From Ketobacter alkanivorans (GTDB taxonomy: Bacteria > Pseudomonadota > Gammaproteobacteria > Pseudomonadales > Ketobacteraceae): a stretch of DNA of 64,000 nt. The stretch lies in NCBI RefSeq assembly GCF_002863865.1, contig NZ_CP022684.1, forward strand, positions 4,221,990 to 4,285,989, read 5' to 3'. Positions within the stretch are counted from its first letter, which is position 1, and each line of letters begins with the position of its first letter. Of this stretch, positions 63,998 to 64,000 are shown piece after piece. The position numbers and the translations under genes were made by a program. The notes below the pieces were generated by a model. The model worked only from the letters and a program-made list of their open reading frames with translations. It made no database searches and had not been told where the DNA came from.

Positions 63998-64000
63998 CTT

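Noticed and set aside
1..64000. tRNA genes, rRNA, CRISPR arrays, transposases or integrases
   Set aside because: None could be recognised on either strand; no repeat array or mobile-element protein was seen.

Overview
The window looks like a chromosomal segment of a marine, lipid-storing gammaproteobacterium of moderate GC content. Evidence: a wax ester synthase/diacylglycerol acyltransferase, a PhaI-type phasin, EfpL, PolB, DinG, LexA-type SOS control, a TRAP transporter and DUF1302/LolA-like envelope proteins. An Alcanivorax/Ketobacter-like organism is my best guess from gene content; I could not test it by a search. I saw no rRNA, tRNA, CRISPR array, insertion sequence or prophage.

Region 1 (1-21283) is the most distinctive part: a large plus-strand assembly-line operon cut by the left edge. 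It holds a fully reducing type I PKS module ((KS)-AT-DH-ER-KR-ACP), a KS-AT-KR-ACP module, and a hybrid terminating protein (TubC-type docking, condensation, AMP-ligase, KR, PCP, thioesterase). Tightly coupled to these are four envelope genes: a secreted alpha/beta hydrolase with a C-terminal membrane tail, a small membrane protein, a DUF1302-like beta-barrel and a LolA-like periplasmic lipid-carrier protein. I infer that the operon makes a lipid-like polyketide and delivers it to the outer membrane or outside. An AraC-type regulator and a divergent wax ester synthase gene follow (21346-24311), then a lipase-like hydrolase preceded by a striking 40-bp dyad.

Region 2 (25657-31661) holds dinB and a divergent LexA-like gene sharing a near-consensus SOS box, two tandem receiver proteins with C-terminal membrane anchors, a DUF4112 protein, a serine beta-lactamase-fold hydrolase and a CDGSH Fe-S protein. 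Region 3 (31654-44563) is mostly housekeeping or poorly known: efpL, two DUF445 paralogues, a phasin with a membrane partner, YkvA, an orphan ParA, a DUF1461-like protein, hydrolases, a TIGR03545-like protein with a DUF815 AAA ATPase, and a DEDDh exonuclease preceded by paired DnaA boxes.

Region 4 (44702-55770) carries an M16C protease, a metallophosphoesterase and S51-like peptidase pair, a CRP-like regulator, xthA-polB-cheX and tesB. Region 5 (55875-63872) is a minus-strand TRAP-type set (TatT-like lipoprotein, DUF6091-type binding protein, fused large permease), then dinG and an unknown gene. The right edge has a second inverted DnaA-box pair with the same geometry as the one near 43.8 kb. 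Several convergent gene pairs share overlapping stop codons, so the genome is compact.
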